Shown in pieces: positions 50,060 through 62,383 of a DNA stretch of 64,000 nt. This DNA is from Oscheius tipulae. Its lineage: Eukaryota > Nematoda > Chromadorea > Rhabditida > Rhabditidae. Where the stretch lies: contig JASJZH010000004.1 in NCBI GenBank assembly GCA_037178975.1, positions 3,844,001 through 3,908,000 of the forward strand, given 5' to 3'. The stretch's first letter is position 1; each line of letters begins with the position of its first letter. A program made the position numbers and the translations under genes. A model generated the notes under the pieces. The model was not told the origin of the DNA. It did no database searches and was given only the letters and a program-made list of their open reading frames with translations.

Positions 50060-50985
50060 TTCTTGTATATATTTTCTTGTTTTGTACACTCTTTTTGTAT
50101 ATAGTTCCCAGCCACGACGTCTTTCAGCTCAATAGTCAAAAATACCAGTCAACTCGGTGCATATGTATTACTTTACGGGAGAAGCAAATAAATTTCTACG
50201 CTCTTTTCGAAGGAGAGCGGCTATTGGTGTTGACCTCTCTGTCAATTCTCTGGGATACAACGGACCCTCGAATGGGAGGAAATAGTGTTGATTTTTGGAG
50301 ACGGAGGAGGAGGAACAAAGGACGAGAGAATCACAGAATGAGTAAGAGACGCAGACTGCAACAGAGGGCAGGACCGCAGCGGTTTATCGCAGCTGGCTGG
50401 CTCCAGACCCAACTATGGCCTGTCAGACCGGGATTAGAGGTTTGTTTTCTCATTCAAATCCGTTTATTTGATGAAAATTCCTTCATTCATATAGCATGGC
50501 GTCAGCTCTTTCCATAAACACCGATGCGATTCTCGTGCTACCCCAAAAATCGATTTGTTGACGTTGTTTATACTGACCTTCTTATAAACAAGTTTCTCTT
50601 TTAGATTTCTGGTTAATTTATGTGGAGGGAAGATTGTAGAAACTAAATCCAATAGGGGAAAGAGTAGAGACCGGTCCTTGGGGATTAGAGTCAAGCCGTG
50701 AAATTGGTGCAACTTTCACTCTACTCTATCTTTCCCTTTCTGTTTGTAAGCCTTAGTTATTCGGAAAATCACTATGTTGATCTCATACAGATTGTACTCT
50801 CGTACCTCCTAAGACATATGTTCAAGTTTCCCTCATCGACTGATATGCAAAAGACGTGTCACAAGTGCGATCGATGGGCTCCCGCCTCAAATTACAATGA
50901 GCGGATGAGTCCCTTACAGCCCATTGTTGACCTACAGCCCTAAAATAAGAAGTGTCAACGGGAGAACAAACAAGAGATATTTCAG
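50060..50985. other. Intergenic region and unresolved 5' end of twinfilin
   Basis: About 0.9 kb. A 146-codon frame (50077-50517) is Arg-rich and irregular and is not believed. The first coding exon of twinfilin (a few residues) must lie here or be very small, because the first recognisable exon begins at 50986 in phase 1 without an ATG. None of the candidate ATGs at 50818, 50846 or 50906 gives a convincing donor. Confidence 0.35.
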
Positions 50986-52344
50986 CTAATACGGCCCTCC
51001 GGAACGCCTTCAACCAGGGGAAACAGGCCAAGCTGCGTCTCATCAAGGTCGTTGTCAGAAATGGTTTGTAAGAAATATTCCGGTCTACACTACTGGGTTC
51101 AGAGGAATTGACTCCAAACTACGAGTATGCTGGAACGTCGAATTGGAAGGACGACTGGAGAGCCACTCTTCCGGAATGCATCGACTCGTACGAGCCCTGT
51201 TTTATTCTTTTCCGGTTGAACACCATTACCGAATGGATTCTCATCACGTGAGTCTTATCACGTTCGGTCCATTCTGCTTGGAGAAAGGCAGTCGATTAGA
51301 AGAGTCCATTCTCTCGAAATAGATACTTAATTGATCTGGTGTGTTTAGATTCGCGGATGACCGAGCTCCTGTCAAGGAAAAGATGCTTCTGGCCGCTACT
51401 TGTGCCACATTCAAGAGCGAATTCGGTGAGTCGCGACTGTTTAATCGAACGATACGAAAACATCTTCAGGTCAATGTTACATTGAGCACGAGAAGCACAT
51501 CACGGATCGCAAGGTGGGTCTTATGTTTGCCCGTCTGTTTACCTTTTGTTTCTTCAGGACCTCACGCTGGACTCTTTCGAGAGCTGGCTGAAGAGCAAGA
51601 CTGAACTGGGTCCGATGAGCGAGGTCGAAAAGGGTATGTGATGGTCACGAGAAGTTAGAAAGGAGAATGTTTAGAGCTACACAATGCTGCCCAAGAGAGA
51701 GCTGCAGTGGCTCACAGTGGTCCACAACACATGAAGGGAGTCTCCTTCCCATTGGACAGAAACGCTGAACAGGCTGTCAGAGAATTGGCCAAACGACAAA
51801 AGAACTTTGTTCAACTCTCTGTGCGTTGTCTCGTCTTTGGTTATTTCTCTGTCTTCAGGTGGACACTCTGAACGAGGCCATCAAGTTGGAGGCGACTGAG
51901 GACAATCTAGCTGTGGACGATCTGGCCAAGCGTATTCCGAGAGACAAACCACGCTATACATTCTATCGATTCGAGCACAACTACGATGGAAGAATCCTCG
52001 ACAGCACTTGTAAGTCTCCTCTAATCTAGTGGCTGACTATCCTTCCAGTGTTCATCTACTCTCTCCCATCTTCTGGCAGTTCCATCAAGGAGAGAATGCT
52101 GTACTCGAGTTGCAAAGGACCCTTTCTTGATACAGCCAGCAACTATCTAGGAGTAGAAATTAGCAAGAAGGTTAGTTCCCACTGGTTCCCTCCCCAAAAG
52201 TGGTTTCAGATGGAAGTAGATGCTAAGGACGATTTGAGCGAGAAGGCTCTTTTCGAGACTCTTCATCCCGCCCCGATGGAGTCTCCAAAACATTTCGCCA
52301 AACCTCGACCGGCTGCCGGAAACCGACGCATAACCAAAGTTTGA
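50986..52344 (+). CDS. Twinfilin (actin monomer-sequestering ADF-H protein)
   Basis: About nine exons, stop at 52342-52344. The start is unresolved: the first exon found begins NTALRNAFNQGKQAKLRLIK and seems to lack the first ~8 residues. Two ADF-homology domains are visible. The first contains SNWKDDWRATLPECIDSYEP, CFILFRLNTITEWILI and KEKMLLAATCATFKSEFG. The second contains VDTLNEAIKLEATEDNLAVD, KPRYTFYRFEHNYDG and LFIYSLPSSGSSIKERMLYS. Between them GVSFPLDRNAEQAVRELAKR fits the twinfilin linker. The basic tail (AKPRPAAGNRRITKV) is where capping protein and phosphoinositide binding occur in the family. It sequesters ADP-actin and regulates barbed ends. Full-length apart from the first exon. 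Confidence 0.9.
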
Positions 52345-52722
52345 TAGACAAATATGATCTGAGCTGCTACGACTGAATGCAAACGCCAATCTGTATAAAT
52401 GCCTTATTTATTCTCGCTGTTCTCACTGTCGGTGCATGTCCATTTCTATCAGTCTGTCCCCAGAAAGAGGTGTGATGGTTTCTTATTATAGGGCTATGAC
52501 TATTTTGAAATTTTGTTGACTAGAACTTGACCAGTAATCAACGAAAAGGCTAGGGGTTTAGCGAGACTCAGAGACAGCTAAACTGCGAAGATAACTCAAT
52601 CATGAGATACAAAAGCGTCTGCGGAACAGACAACATCCCATTGAAAAGGAGCATATGTCCCTGAGAAAAATATAGCATTCCTTGCTAGTTGTTTGACTGC
52701 ATCAAAAAAGTTTTTTTGTCAG
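52345..52722. other. Spacer between twinfilin and the PLCXD gene
   Basis: About 0.4 kb with no coding evidence. It ends in a T-rich acceptor (TTTTTTTGTCAG) directly abutting the next ATG. Confidence 0.4.
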
Positions 52723-53815
52723 ATGAAGCTGGACGACTGGATGGGTAGTCTACCCACAGAACTGACTCATATTCCCATTTGTCAACTGAAAATACCAGGT
52801 TGAACACTTTTCAGCCGCCTCAATCTTTAGTTTATAGGTTCACACGACTCCGGAGCAGATTCCTCTCTGAGTTCCCGTCTTCCAGTAGCCAATGATGAGG
52901 ACTCGAAGGCGATTCAAATTTTGGGCAAGTGGGGTTGGATTAGAAAAGGCATTCGGCGTTGGGCAATTACTCAAAGGTTCGCTTTGCACAAGAACAATGC
53001 TTGGACTCTTTTCAGCCAGTCTCTTCGAAAGCAACTCTCTTCCGGAATACGGTATTTTGATTTTCGAGTAAGTCATCCACCTAAGGAGCTACGCGATCTT
53101 ACTGGCGACTTCAACCTCGTGCATGCCTTATATGGGCCCACATTCGAAGAATCTCTGTTGGAACTACGTCAATTTCTGGAGGAACATCCGTTTGAAACAG
53201 TTCTTCTGGATGTGAACCACGTCTTTGGAATGGGACAGCAGGCACACAATAAACTAAAGCAACTAATTGGCGAAAGTCTCGGATGGGTACGGCTTTGTCC
53301 ACAAATGGATCCTCAGAAATGTACTCTTGATTTCATGAGAGCGCATGAGTATCAGTGAGTATGCTTTCCAAGCTCAAACTGTTTCTTCCAGAGTCATAGT
53401 TTTCATGTGTAACGACGACAGTGGTCCCTTTTGGAGTCAAGACACGATAATTTCTCAATGGCCTGAAACAAGCAAAATCAAAAAACTCATTGCCATCTTA
53501 GAGAAGGGGCTTGAAGACGATCGTCCCAAGTTTTTGGATCGATTCTATGTTTCTCAGGGAGTGCTAACAGCGACGATGAAGGATGTGGTCAGTTCTGTTG
53601 GGATTCAAAACCTGCGTCTTCAGATACTTCGATGGCCTTCTTCCTTAGAAAAACGTCTATCCGTTCCATCCAGAGAAGCGGTCATTTCTTGGATATCGAC
53701 ACTCTCACCCTGTACAGAATTCGGACTAAATGTGATTATGGTGGACTTTGTGACGCCATCTTTCTGTTCCACTGTGATCCAACTCAATTACAATCAGAAT
53801 GATCTCTTTCCATAA
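52723..53815 (+). CDS. PI-PLC X domain-containing protein (PLCXD family)
   Basis: Three exons; start MKLDDWMGSLPTELTHIPIC at 52723 and stop at 53813-53815. The catalytic X domain alone is present, as in PLCXD1-3, without Y, C2 or PH domains. PGSHDSGADSSLSSRL spans the first intron and carries the first catalytic His; QLSSGIRYFDFRVSHPPKEL and NLVHALYGPTF (second His) follow; FETVLLDVNHVFGM continues the barrel. The C-terminus runs CTEFGLNVIMVDFVTPSFCS. Length (about 345 residues) is normal for the family, whose members hydrolyse or bind phosphoinositides in the cytosol; the in vivo substrate of the family is not settled. It follows twinfilin by 379 bp on the same strand. Confidence 0.9.
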
Positions 53816-53933
53816 ATATGGTTCGTTTTGGGAAGCCAAAAGATCTCTCAAGGAATATCTGATGCTGTCAATTACTGGTTCCCCCTCTTGTTTTGGCAGG
53901 ATCCCCCGTCTGCAGTAGCTGCCCATATCAACC

Positions 53934-54862
53934 ATGTTAGCCCTTGGGAGACTGGTCTCTTTCCTGTCCTTCGCTACCCTTATCATATCCGAAGAGTCTG
54001 TCTCTTTCAAGTTTCCGAGCAAGAGACAAGTGCTCGGACAATCCAGAGTTGCTACAGTTTGTCTTCTGTGTCAACTCGTGTTTTCAGAACACTGGATACA
54101 TCCAGCAGGCTCCAAGCTATTACCAAGTTCCGAGCTATGCTCCACCTTCTCCAAGACTTCGACCTAACGCATACAACCCTCCGCAGACCCAATATCAATC
54201 ATCGAACACGTATCAAACTGGAAGAGAAACTGTCCAGACTCGACCACAAGCCCCTATTGTGGAGACAGAGAATGTAGAGATAGAACAGCAAGAGAGAGTA
54301 GAAGAGCAGACAACCACTTTAACCTATGGAGAGGTAGAAACTACCACCACAACTACGACTGTGCCAACTTCTGCTACTACTGCTAGAAAACCGTCTCGAT
54401 GCTTCATCAACGAGTTTGGTTTGCCTTGTATTTGAACGAAAGAAGATCTGTTGTTTAGGGTACAAATGCTGTTCTGTCGAGCTGATGAGACTGATGCTGG
54501 GCGAACTGGATCACCCTCAGAGGTCTTTGAACTACAGAGGATGTAATCTGCAGCGATCGTGTACTGCACTTCAGGTAGATCTCATTCGAGACAGAAGACG
54601 GTCATTATTCAGATGGAAGGGCAGGCCCGATTCAACGTCTCCCTCGAATGCATGGTCGGTGGATCTGACTACCCTAACAAGGGATCTTTCCTTGGAAAGT
54701 TCATGTGCAAGGTCAGAAGCAAGCAGGGAAAGGTGAAACTGAACTGGATTGAAAAGAACACGCTTGTTTTAGATTGCAGTTATGTATGCTCATCCGCACC
54801 AGTACACACTTGGTGGAGGGGTGTCTCGACCTTTGACCCAGCAAGAGTTTGAAAACAGGTAG
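53934..54862 (+). CDS. Secreted nematode ground-like domain protein
   Basis: Start MLALGRLVSFLSFATLIISE at 53934 is a signal peptide, ending in a KRQ donor. After an intron comes a Tyr/Pro/Gln-rich region (NTGYIQQAPSYYQVPSYAPP) and a Thr-rich stretch (EVETTTTTTTVPTSATT). The Cys-rich C-terminus follows: SRCFINEFGLPWYKCCSVEL across an intron, MRLMLGELDHPQR, NYRGCNLQRSCTALQMEGQA across a second intron, RFNVSLECMVGGSDYPNKGS and FLGKFMCKIAVMYAHPHQY across a third, ending TQQEFENR at 54862. CC plus the distal Cys pattern matches the ground-like domain of hedgehog-related nematode proteins, which are secreted and linked to cuticle or apical matrix. All joins are in phase, and other frames give stops. 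Only 119 bp separate it from PLCXD. Confidence 0.78.
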
Positions 54863-55069
54863 ATAGCGAAGGCACGTTCCAAATGAAGATTTCCTTCAGA
54901 AGACGTAACAACGGCTGGTCAGCGGAAGATCTGATCGAGACGTCCTTTGGGGACGAGGATATCAATGGATGACCAATAAATCTTTCCGTTCGGCTAGTTG
55001 TTGTGTCCCGTTTGACGCGTTCCGTCCGAGTATTGATAAAAGATAGTTTTTCCATCGTTTGTTCCAGCA

Positions 55070-56362
55070 ATGTCCACTTTCGGAGAAGGCTGTATTCTGG
55101 GTGCTGGAAACGCTCTACTAGATTGTATAGTTCGAGTTGACAAGGCAATATTCAATATAATAAAGAACAAAGTGTCATTCCAGGCATTTTTGGATCGTTG
55201 GGGGTTGAAAGAGAATGATTCAACGCCGTGTAGTGTACAACTAGAGGGAATGTGAGTCTGCTTTGTTCGTTCTTATTTTTTTTGCAGTTTTGAAGAGATC
55301 GAGAAGTTGGACCCAGAGTTTATCCCTGGAGGAACTGTTCAAAACACGGCTCTGGTGTTTCAATGGATCATCCAACGGCCGAACACCTTCACTGTACTGG
55401 GAACGGTCGGAGAGGACTCCGAGGGACAATTACTTTTGTGGAAGATGGCATCGAACGGTGTCAATGTCAACTATGAAGTAATACTCTGTAGTTCAATAAC
55501 AAAACATTTCAGAAGACATCAACTGCATCTACTGGAAAATGTGCGGTTATGCTAAATGGTCAGAATCGGTCCATGTGTACTCAATTAGGAGCCTCCAGAC
55601 TATTGTTTTCGGAAATTCTGAACATTCCTAGAGTCTGGTCACTAGTTGAGCAAGCTCGATACTTCTATTTCTCTGTAGTCTCCTCCTTTTGTGACTATCT
55701 ATATCTCTTACAGAGTCAATTGTTCAACGCGTCTGCGGAGTTTCTTCATCGGATAGCTCGTCATTCTCATGAAAACGAAAAGATTTTCTGCCTAAACTTG
55801 GGATCTCCGCTGGCACAAAAGAGATTCAGAGAAGAAATATACCAGCTGTTTCCCTTCGTCGACGTGGTATTCGGTAATGACGAAGAAGTTTCGGCTTTTG
55901 GAGAGGTGAGATTCTGGTCAATTCTGAGGAAACCAACCGCTTAGGCACACAATTTAGACGGGACTGTCAGCGAAGTGGCTCTGTCTATGACTCGGATGAA
56001 AAAGGTTTGCTTGACTGCCAGAGTGAGAACTCAAATTTTAGATATCGAAAAGAGAACGGATAATTGTGACGACACGAGCCCAAGATACCGTTCTTGTGAC
56101 TTTTAGGGGAGAATGTTCGTATTTTGAGACTGCAAGTATCCCAGAAGATAAGATTCTAGACACCAGTGGAGCTGGGGATGCTTTTGTCGGAGGTCGTTTC
56201 TCATCTTTTTTTCGAAGAAATACATTTTAAGGGTTTTTATCGCAATTTGTTCAAGAAAAGGATCTGCAGAGCTGTGTCAAGTGTGGAATCTATGCCGCCT
56301 CGGAAATCATCAAACAGTTTGGCTGCTGTCCTCCCAAAAAGTGTTCTTGGACAGAAAAATGA
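55070..56362 (+). CDS. Adenosine kinase
   Basis: About seven exons; start MSTFGEGCILGAGNALLDCI at 55070, three bases after a TTCCAG acceptor, and stop at 56360-56362. It is a PfkB-family sugar kinase that phosphorylates adenosine to AMP, and so supports S-adenosylmethionine-dependent methylation. Visible motifs are PGGTVQNTALVFQWIIQRPN (substrate region, about 55325), GTVGEDSEGQLLLWKMASNG, CTQLGASRLLF, FPFVDVVFGNDEEVSAFGE and the catalytic anion-hole motif DTSGAGDAFVGGFLSQFVQE (about 56160-56260, across an intron) with its base Asp. The C-terminus is CGIYAASEIIKQFGCCPP. The N-terminal half is a little divergent but all family motifs are present. Confidence 0.93.
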
Positions 56363-56399
56363 TAAAAATTTATTCAAATCCTCTAACCGGAAATTGTCT

Positions 56400-59300
56400 T
56401 CAATGTCTGACAACATAGTTTCCTGGGAAGGTACCGAATTGACCATCTCTCAAAGATGTACCAATAAACCAACCATCATCACATTTCTCGACAACAAAAA
56501 TGATATCATCGACATTCAATGCCAGTTCGTCTTCTTTTTGTGGAACGTAAGCAAACGCTGCTCGGTAGACCTCACTGCCTCTCGGAATCAGATTAGCCAA
56601 GTTGTTGGCAAATCCAGACGGCGGTTCGACACGATGCTGTTCTCTACAGATATCTCGAGTTAGAAAAGAAGTACTCTCACCTTGTCTGTCGATGATCTTC
56701 TATTACCTTAGCCCTTCCCGAGTCACGATAACTGTCCTCTTGGTATCCATTGGTGAAGCCGACTGGAGTGTCTTCACTGAAGGCAGGATGTCTTCTTGAT
56801 CTGCTCTCAGATGGAAAAGACATGCTGTAGGAGTCTTGAACTGGCTCTCTAGTAATTGGAACCTCTACACACTGTTCTTGTTTCATCGGATTGTGTCGTG
56901 GAACTGGGTCAAAGGTCACAGTTCTGTCCTCATCCACGTCAGTTTCAAATGTGATTTTCGGGGTTTTTGGTCGAGCTGGGATGACCGAGCCCGGTGTCTC
57001 CATCTCCTCGTCAATCGGCCTCACATAACATTTGGGGAAGATGCCAATTTCTCCAATATGATTGGCCCCTTCGGCCCAATTCTGGTCGATGTCTCGTCTC
57101 CACAGAATTGTCTCTCCGAGTTTCAGACTCATCTCATTACTATTCCTAGCTGTGAACGGATAGACTGCTCTCATCTTCTGAGGGTTGTTTGCATCATCGT
57201 TGATCTACACGCTATAATTACTTCTAGAAGTAAAGGGTCTACCTGAACATAGCTAGCCGGGAATATTCCACATCTGCCATTTCGCTCTCCTTCGAGCCAG
57301 TTTCTATCAACTTGACGATTGATTCGTACGACGTCCCCTTTATTCAACTGCAGCTCTCTTAAATTTATAGTTAAACTTATTACTTGAATAGTGGGAACCT
57401 GGGAGAGTTAGGAACAAACTTGTAGACGACAGTTGCTGTCTTGATTGGAGCAGGACTGCGAGATCGCCCAGAGGACGGGGCGGGACTGGCTTCTTTTCCG
57501 TAGTCGTTCATCAAGCCTTCAAAACGATCAAAGTTTTTCTGAAGCGAGGGAACAGCAGAGGGCAAATAGCCATGTCGTCTCTGTCTCTGTTCCTCCAATT
57601 CTTCTTGAAGTCTTTCTGCCTTTTGTCTCAACATGAGTTCTTCCTTCGAAATCCTCTTCAACTCCGCTATCTCTTCGGCTACTTGCGTCGCAGAAGGGGA
57701 CGATTCCTTTTCTAAAAGTTTCTTGGTTACGAGCGTAAGCAAACAAAATATATTAGTATGCACTGCAAAGTACCGTTAGTCTTTTCGAGATCAAGGAGAA
57801 ATCTTTCCAGTTCGGTCGTCGCTTCGTCTAGTCGGTCGGAGATTGCCCTTCTGGAGACTCTGCTCTGTAGTTTCTGTTCGAGACCATCTTTCCTCATCTC
57901 ATCCGTTCCCAAAGTCTTGTAAAGATAGTCGATCTCGCTCCAACTGGGCGCCTTCCTCGGCCGACCACAACGCAGACAGGAAACTCCTCCTCTCTGAGAG
58001 CCACATCCGCATAAAAGAGCTCGCGCATCCTCGTCACGAAAAGCATAGGAGGGCAGATGAAAATGCGCTGTATGGGATTTCTGCCATGCTGCTTTATCCG
58101 CTGAAAAAGGTTACGGTGAGTGGAAACACACGAGCTTATTAAACTAGTTAGTAGGAAAAAAACAAACGGGCTCGAAGTCGCAATGAAGTAGTCTTGGGAC
58201 CGAGGAAAAGGGTCATTTAGTATTCGAGGCGTTCTTTCGGGCCCTCGCCGTCGACCAATTGTTGAAAAAGGCTAAGCCCACCTGGCTCAATAACACGGCC
58301 CACTGAGCGTGCTCTCCTTGGAGTGATTTCACATTCAAAGCGGGATGGCGGACGGACTGAGACACACGACGTCGGAGTCAATGGACCTAGTAATGACTCG
58401 AAATTTGTCTGAAGTGGACCTACGGCTAATGGTTGAGGAAACAGATGGACTGCTCTCGCGCAGCTGTTGGCGAAGCACCGACTCTGCAAAGAAGAGAATA
58501 ATCGAGTTAGACGGGGTAGGGAAAGAAAGACAAGAACTCGAAGACAACGATCAATGGAAAACGAGGCTTATGTCGTTTGTTGACTCTTTCCGACGAGAAG
58601 CACCCACCGAGCTGGCGGAGCATCGCAAATTTTGTCTCATAAATGACCACTAATTAAAGAGAAAGACCCACCAGCAGATGGATCCAATTTATGCATCTTC
58701 GTGAACATCTTCTTGTACCACAGACTCATTTCCGGTTCGTTGCTCACAGGTCGCAAAGGTGCTATCTCTTCCTCTTTCGGGTAACCTTCTCCGTCGATTG
58801 TAGAGAAGGACAGCAAACTCTCAGGTCTGAAACTTCTTCCCTCTCTAATTTCGATAAACGCATACCGTTCAGGATGAGAAGATTCCAAAGAAAGAGTATC
58901 GATGGTCTGATCCACAGAGCTGGCAGGAATAGTTGAATTGGTGGAGAAGGCGTCGAAAGTGTCCTAAAACAGGAGATCGTAAAATTGTTTGTTCCGGTTA
59001 GGGTTCACCCGTGGACTGAGCGTCTCTCCGTAGCCACTGTCGTTGGTTGTAGTCGAATAGGAGAACGTTTTCCTGGCGGTAGCAGGAACTTCGTCGACTT
59101 GGAGACGAACAGGCGTGGGAACCCGTCTAAATCGGACTAGCAAATGACCGACAGATATTAAAATGGAGGGCTCGCGCAGCACTCGAAACCCGATGCGCAA
59201 GCAGGACAACATGGGCTCCGTTACATGGGAGATCGCACCTGATTGTCGCGTAATGGTCAGCTGTAGTCGAATTGTACGGAGAAGGGCTTTTCGACTTCAG

Positions 59301-61856
59301 TAGCTGACTGCTCTCCAAGTCCATACTCCCTCGACTTCTGAATTGTCATCTAATTGATTAGAGAAAAGGAGAGAACCTAATAGAATCAATAGGAGTCTCG
59401 ATGGAGCACGTGGGATCCTCGGGAGCAGGATCTGGTGGCTGCTGAAGTGTACGTGTTTGCCGGTTCACACAAAGAGCCACTTCACGAGCTCTTACACCTG
59501 TCTACAAAACAATCCTCACCTCTGCTGATGAAATCAAAGAGCAGCTCATCAACGAGTTACTCATCAGATCGTCTCTCCCATAGTAGTTGTTGTAGTAAGG
59601 ATTTTTCTGTGGTCCTTGATACGACAGATCTGAGAGACATGTCAGTTTGCCCGGAAAGTATTTTCTACCTGAAGGAGCAGGAGAGGAAGCATCCTCCATC
59701 CGAGCAGCAATAGAATTCAAGAAGCAATTTCGCACTGGCTCTTCATTGACAAACTCATTAGTGAGGTCAACAGAAGGTTTTGGAGGTTTCGGCGGTACTG
59801 ATGGAGGCTTGGAATGAACAGACGGAGATGAATTGATGTAGTAGCTAGGAGGAGGAACGCCCTGGTAGTACTTGTTCGGAGCGATCGGACCTTCGAGAAC
59901 GCGTCCAAATGTGGGTTTCGGTGTATCCTCATCAACTCCTTCAAACACTTTTACATTGTTCCAAGAGGGAGTTCGTCGTCCTTCTGAAATTACTTCGATT
60001 TTGCATTCTGAATGACAATACCATTGGATCCATTGGGAGCAGGCGATTTCATCTCGAGTTTGTCTGTGATGGCTTGTCTTAAGGCGGCAACACTTCGACG
60101 ACCAGGCACCTCGATCGCACCTTCGGCTGGAGCAGTTCCATGAGTTTCCGTCTTAACTGTCCACTGGGATGGACCGGGAGAGATGACCTCCATCTGAAAC
60201 ATTTGGATAGAGAGACAGACATCTGGACGGAAAGACATTAATCTGAATTTGGGAGCGACGTGAATAATGTAGGAGTGATTTATGGGGAAAGTGTGGCGAA
60301 AGAGAGCAGGAAATCGAGTTGGCGCGCTGAGGAACAGGATCAAATATGACAGGACGGAGGCATAATGAGGAGGACGAGGATACAACCAATTAGTCGCCAT
60401 TAGGTACCGTCAGAGGTACACGGTTCGCTAACCAAAAAGGACTCGGGAGAGAGGTGTAATCAAACCTCTTGCTGGGTAAACAAATAAGAAAGAGCCACAT
60501 GTTGCATAGTCTAATAGCCTCCACGTGTGTCTAGTCCAGCTGATCATCTTCAAAGAATAGTTACAACACAAGCAAGGAATCGATTGGAGGACATTCAAAA
60601 CTTTACTAGAGGCGGTAAAAGAGGAGAAAAAGCCGTGAGAGGCGATAAGAAAAGACGACAGACAGGCTGTTTCTGTTTAGACTGCTGAACCAATACTCGT
60701 CCTTTCTTTAATGAATTTTGTAAATACTTTCAAAAAGTTTGGGGATTAAGAGACAGTTTTTATTCTTTTCAAAAAAGGAAAGAGTTACCTCGTTGGAATA
60801 CATCCCAAGATCTCTGCGTAGTTGATCAGCCAGAATACGGCTCTCTAGTCCTGAAACATCCGGTAGACGGAAGTGTGAGTAAAAATAGAAAGAAGTTTGT
60901 CAAAACAGCCGAAACGATCGACTGGCCGTAGTGACAAAGTGTGGAGAGCGAGAGGTCCAGTCGGGCTTACACCGACAGATATTACACCCCAAAGAGCCAA
61001 AAGTTGGAACTGACCGTCTTCGTGCAAAGTTCTCTCCTCTTCTTCTTCTTCACCAGACATAAGAGAACTGAAATTTATATTGTATAGAGTGTAAAGTATT
61101 CACCTCAATGGAGAAGTTCGGCCACTGTTCACGCCACCAGCGTAATCTCCTCCAACACTACCATAGCCTGTTGTGCTTTCCGAGGGAACACCTGAATTGT
61201 TCAGCATTTTATGACCACGGCTCATCCGAATTACCGCCAAAATAGCCCAGTTGTATTTTTCTCTGCAAAAGACTGTCTGTCGTCTGGGCGGGATTTCCCA
61301 TCTGCTCGAAAAAACGCCGTTTGTTCTGAACAAAAAGTGCTAAAACGAGTGAAAGGGGTTACTTCAGCTGATCCTTGGACTCCTTGAACGTCCAGACGAA
61401 TCTGTTTGAAAAGTTGTGCTGCGCGTGGTTGAACAGGAGATGAGGGAACAGAAGATGGCACCATTGGTCGTCTTCCAACCGAAGGAGAACTCTGACAAGA
61501 CGAACTCAATTTCTCTCTTGCTACTGTTTGATGAAATTTAGCGGGGTCTCTGAAATCAAAAAACTGAATACAACACAAAGGTATACCTATTAATGGTCAA
61601 GCAAAGTTCTCCTTTCGATTCTTGAATGATATTGTGGGCTTGTGTTACAGTTTCAGTCGGCACATTGTTAACAGCCAGTATATGGTCTCCGATTCTCACT
61701 CCGGTCACACAAGCTCGTCCACCCGGAAGAATCTGGACTCTTTCTTGAAGGAAAAAAGACGAAGAATACCTTGGCCACAACAGGCCGTAACTCTTCGTCA
61801 TTGCTCAGCCTCACCCCCCAAGGTGGTCCGCCAGTAAGAGTCAAAGAGAAAGACAT
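56400..61856 (-). CDS. sorb-1: SORBS/vinexin-family adhesion scaffold (SoHo + three SH3), with N-terminal PDZ
   Basis: A long minus-strand exon chain. From 61856, MSFSLTLTGGPPWGVRLSND, ACVTGVRIGDHILAVNNVPT and VTQAHNIIQESKGELCLTIN form a PDZ domain of the Zasp/Enigma type. Ser/Pro-rich linkers follow, including PSSVPSSPVQPRAAQLFKQI and KPPSVPPKPPKPSVDL. A sorbin-homology motif (EMSLWYKKMFTKMHKLD, about 58680-58740) comes next. A coil (EIAELKRISKEELMLRQKAE) precedes three SH3 domains: VVYKFVPNSP with GDVVRINRQVDRNWLEGERN; MRAVYPFTARNSNEMSLKLG with NWAEGANHIGEIGIFPKCYV; and YRAAFAYVPQKEDELALNVD with GWFIGTSL and FGTFPGNYVVRH at the end (stop at 56400). SoHo plus three SH3 domains defines ponsin/vinexin/ArgBP2, which sit at integrin adhesions and muscle Z-lines. 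Linkage of the PDZ exons to the rest is inferred from the continuous same-strand exon chain. Confidence 0.8.
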
Positions 61857-62383
61857 AGATTCTGAAGAAATCTCGAATAGAAAAAGAGTGGTGTCGCTCT
61901 CGGACTCTCTTGTTACACTGCTCCGACTGCTATACACGCCTGCAAAAGTGGCCTTGTTTTTCGATGGACCGCTGAAAAACTGTAAATGAACTAGAGGACA
62001 TCGTGGTGTATGAGTCTATACTAATGTGCAGACTGTTAGGAGACAACTATATGATGCCTGAGAGAGAGACAGATAGTAGCTAGCTCTGAATATAAGTAGT
62101 TCCAGTACTGTCGTTTTTCTCATGACTTTCTTTTCTGACAACAGGCACTATTCTTCTGTCTGATGGGGTATCAGAGAAATGACTACTGAATAGCTGTGTT
62201 ATCTATTACAAAAAGTCTATGACTTCGTATCCGTCTCGATTTTTGCAGGCAGTTGCTCTTTATATGCAAGCGACTCGGTAGGCCTTCAGACAACTCTAAC
62301 AGTCTTCTGATATACCATGTCAAATCTGACTTTCAGCTTTGAACTGAAAACTCAACTTGCGAGTATCAGCTTCTCCAAGCTCT
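61857..62383. other. Upstream region of the SORBS gene
   Basis: About 0.5 kb between divergent genes. The minus-strand frame extends upstream to 61937 and could add 27 residues (MYSSRSSVTRESESDTTLFL) before the PDZ start. No other feature was seen. Confidence 0.35.

Noticed and set aside
50077..50517. 146-codon frame after PNPLA8
   Set aside because: Irregular composition and no link to either neighbouring gene; treated as 3' flank.
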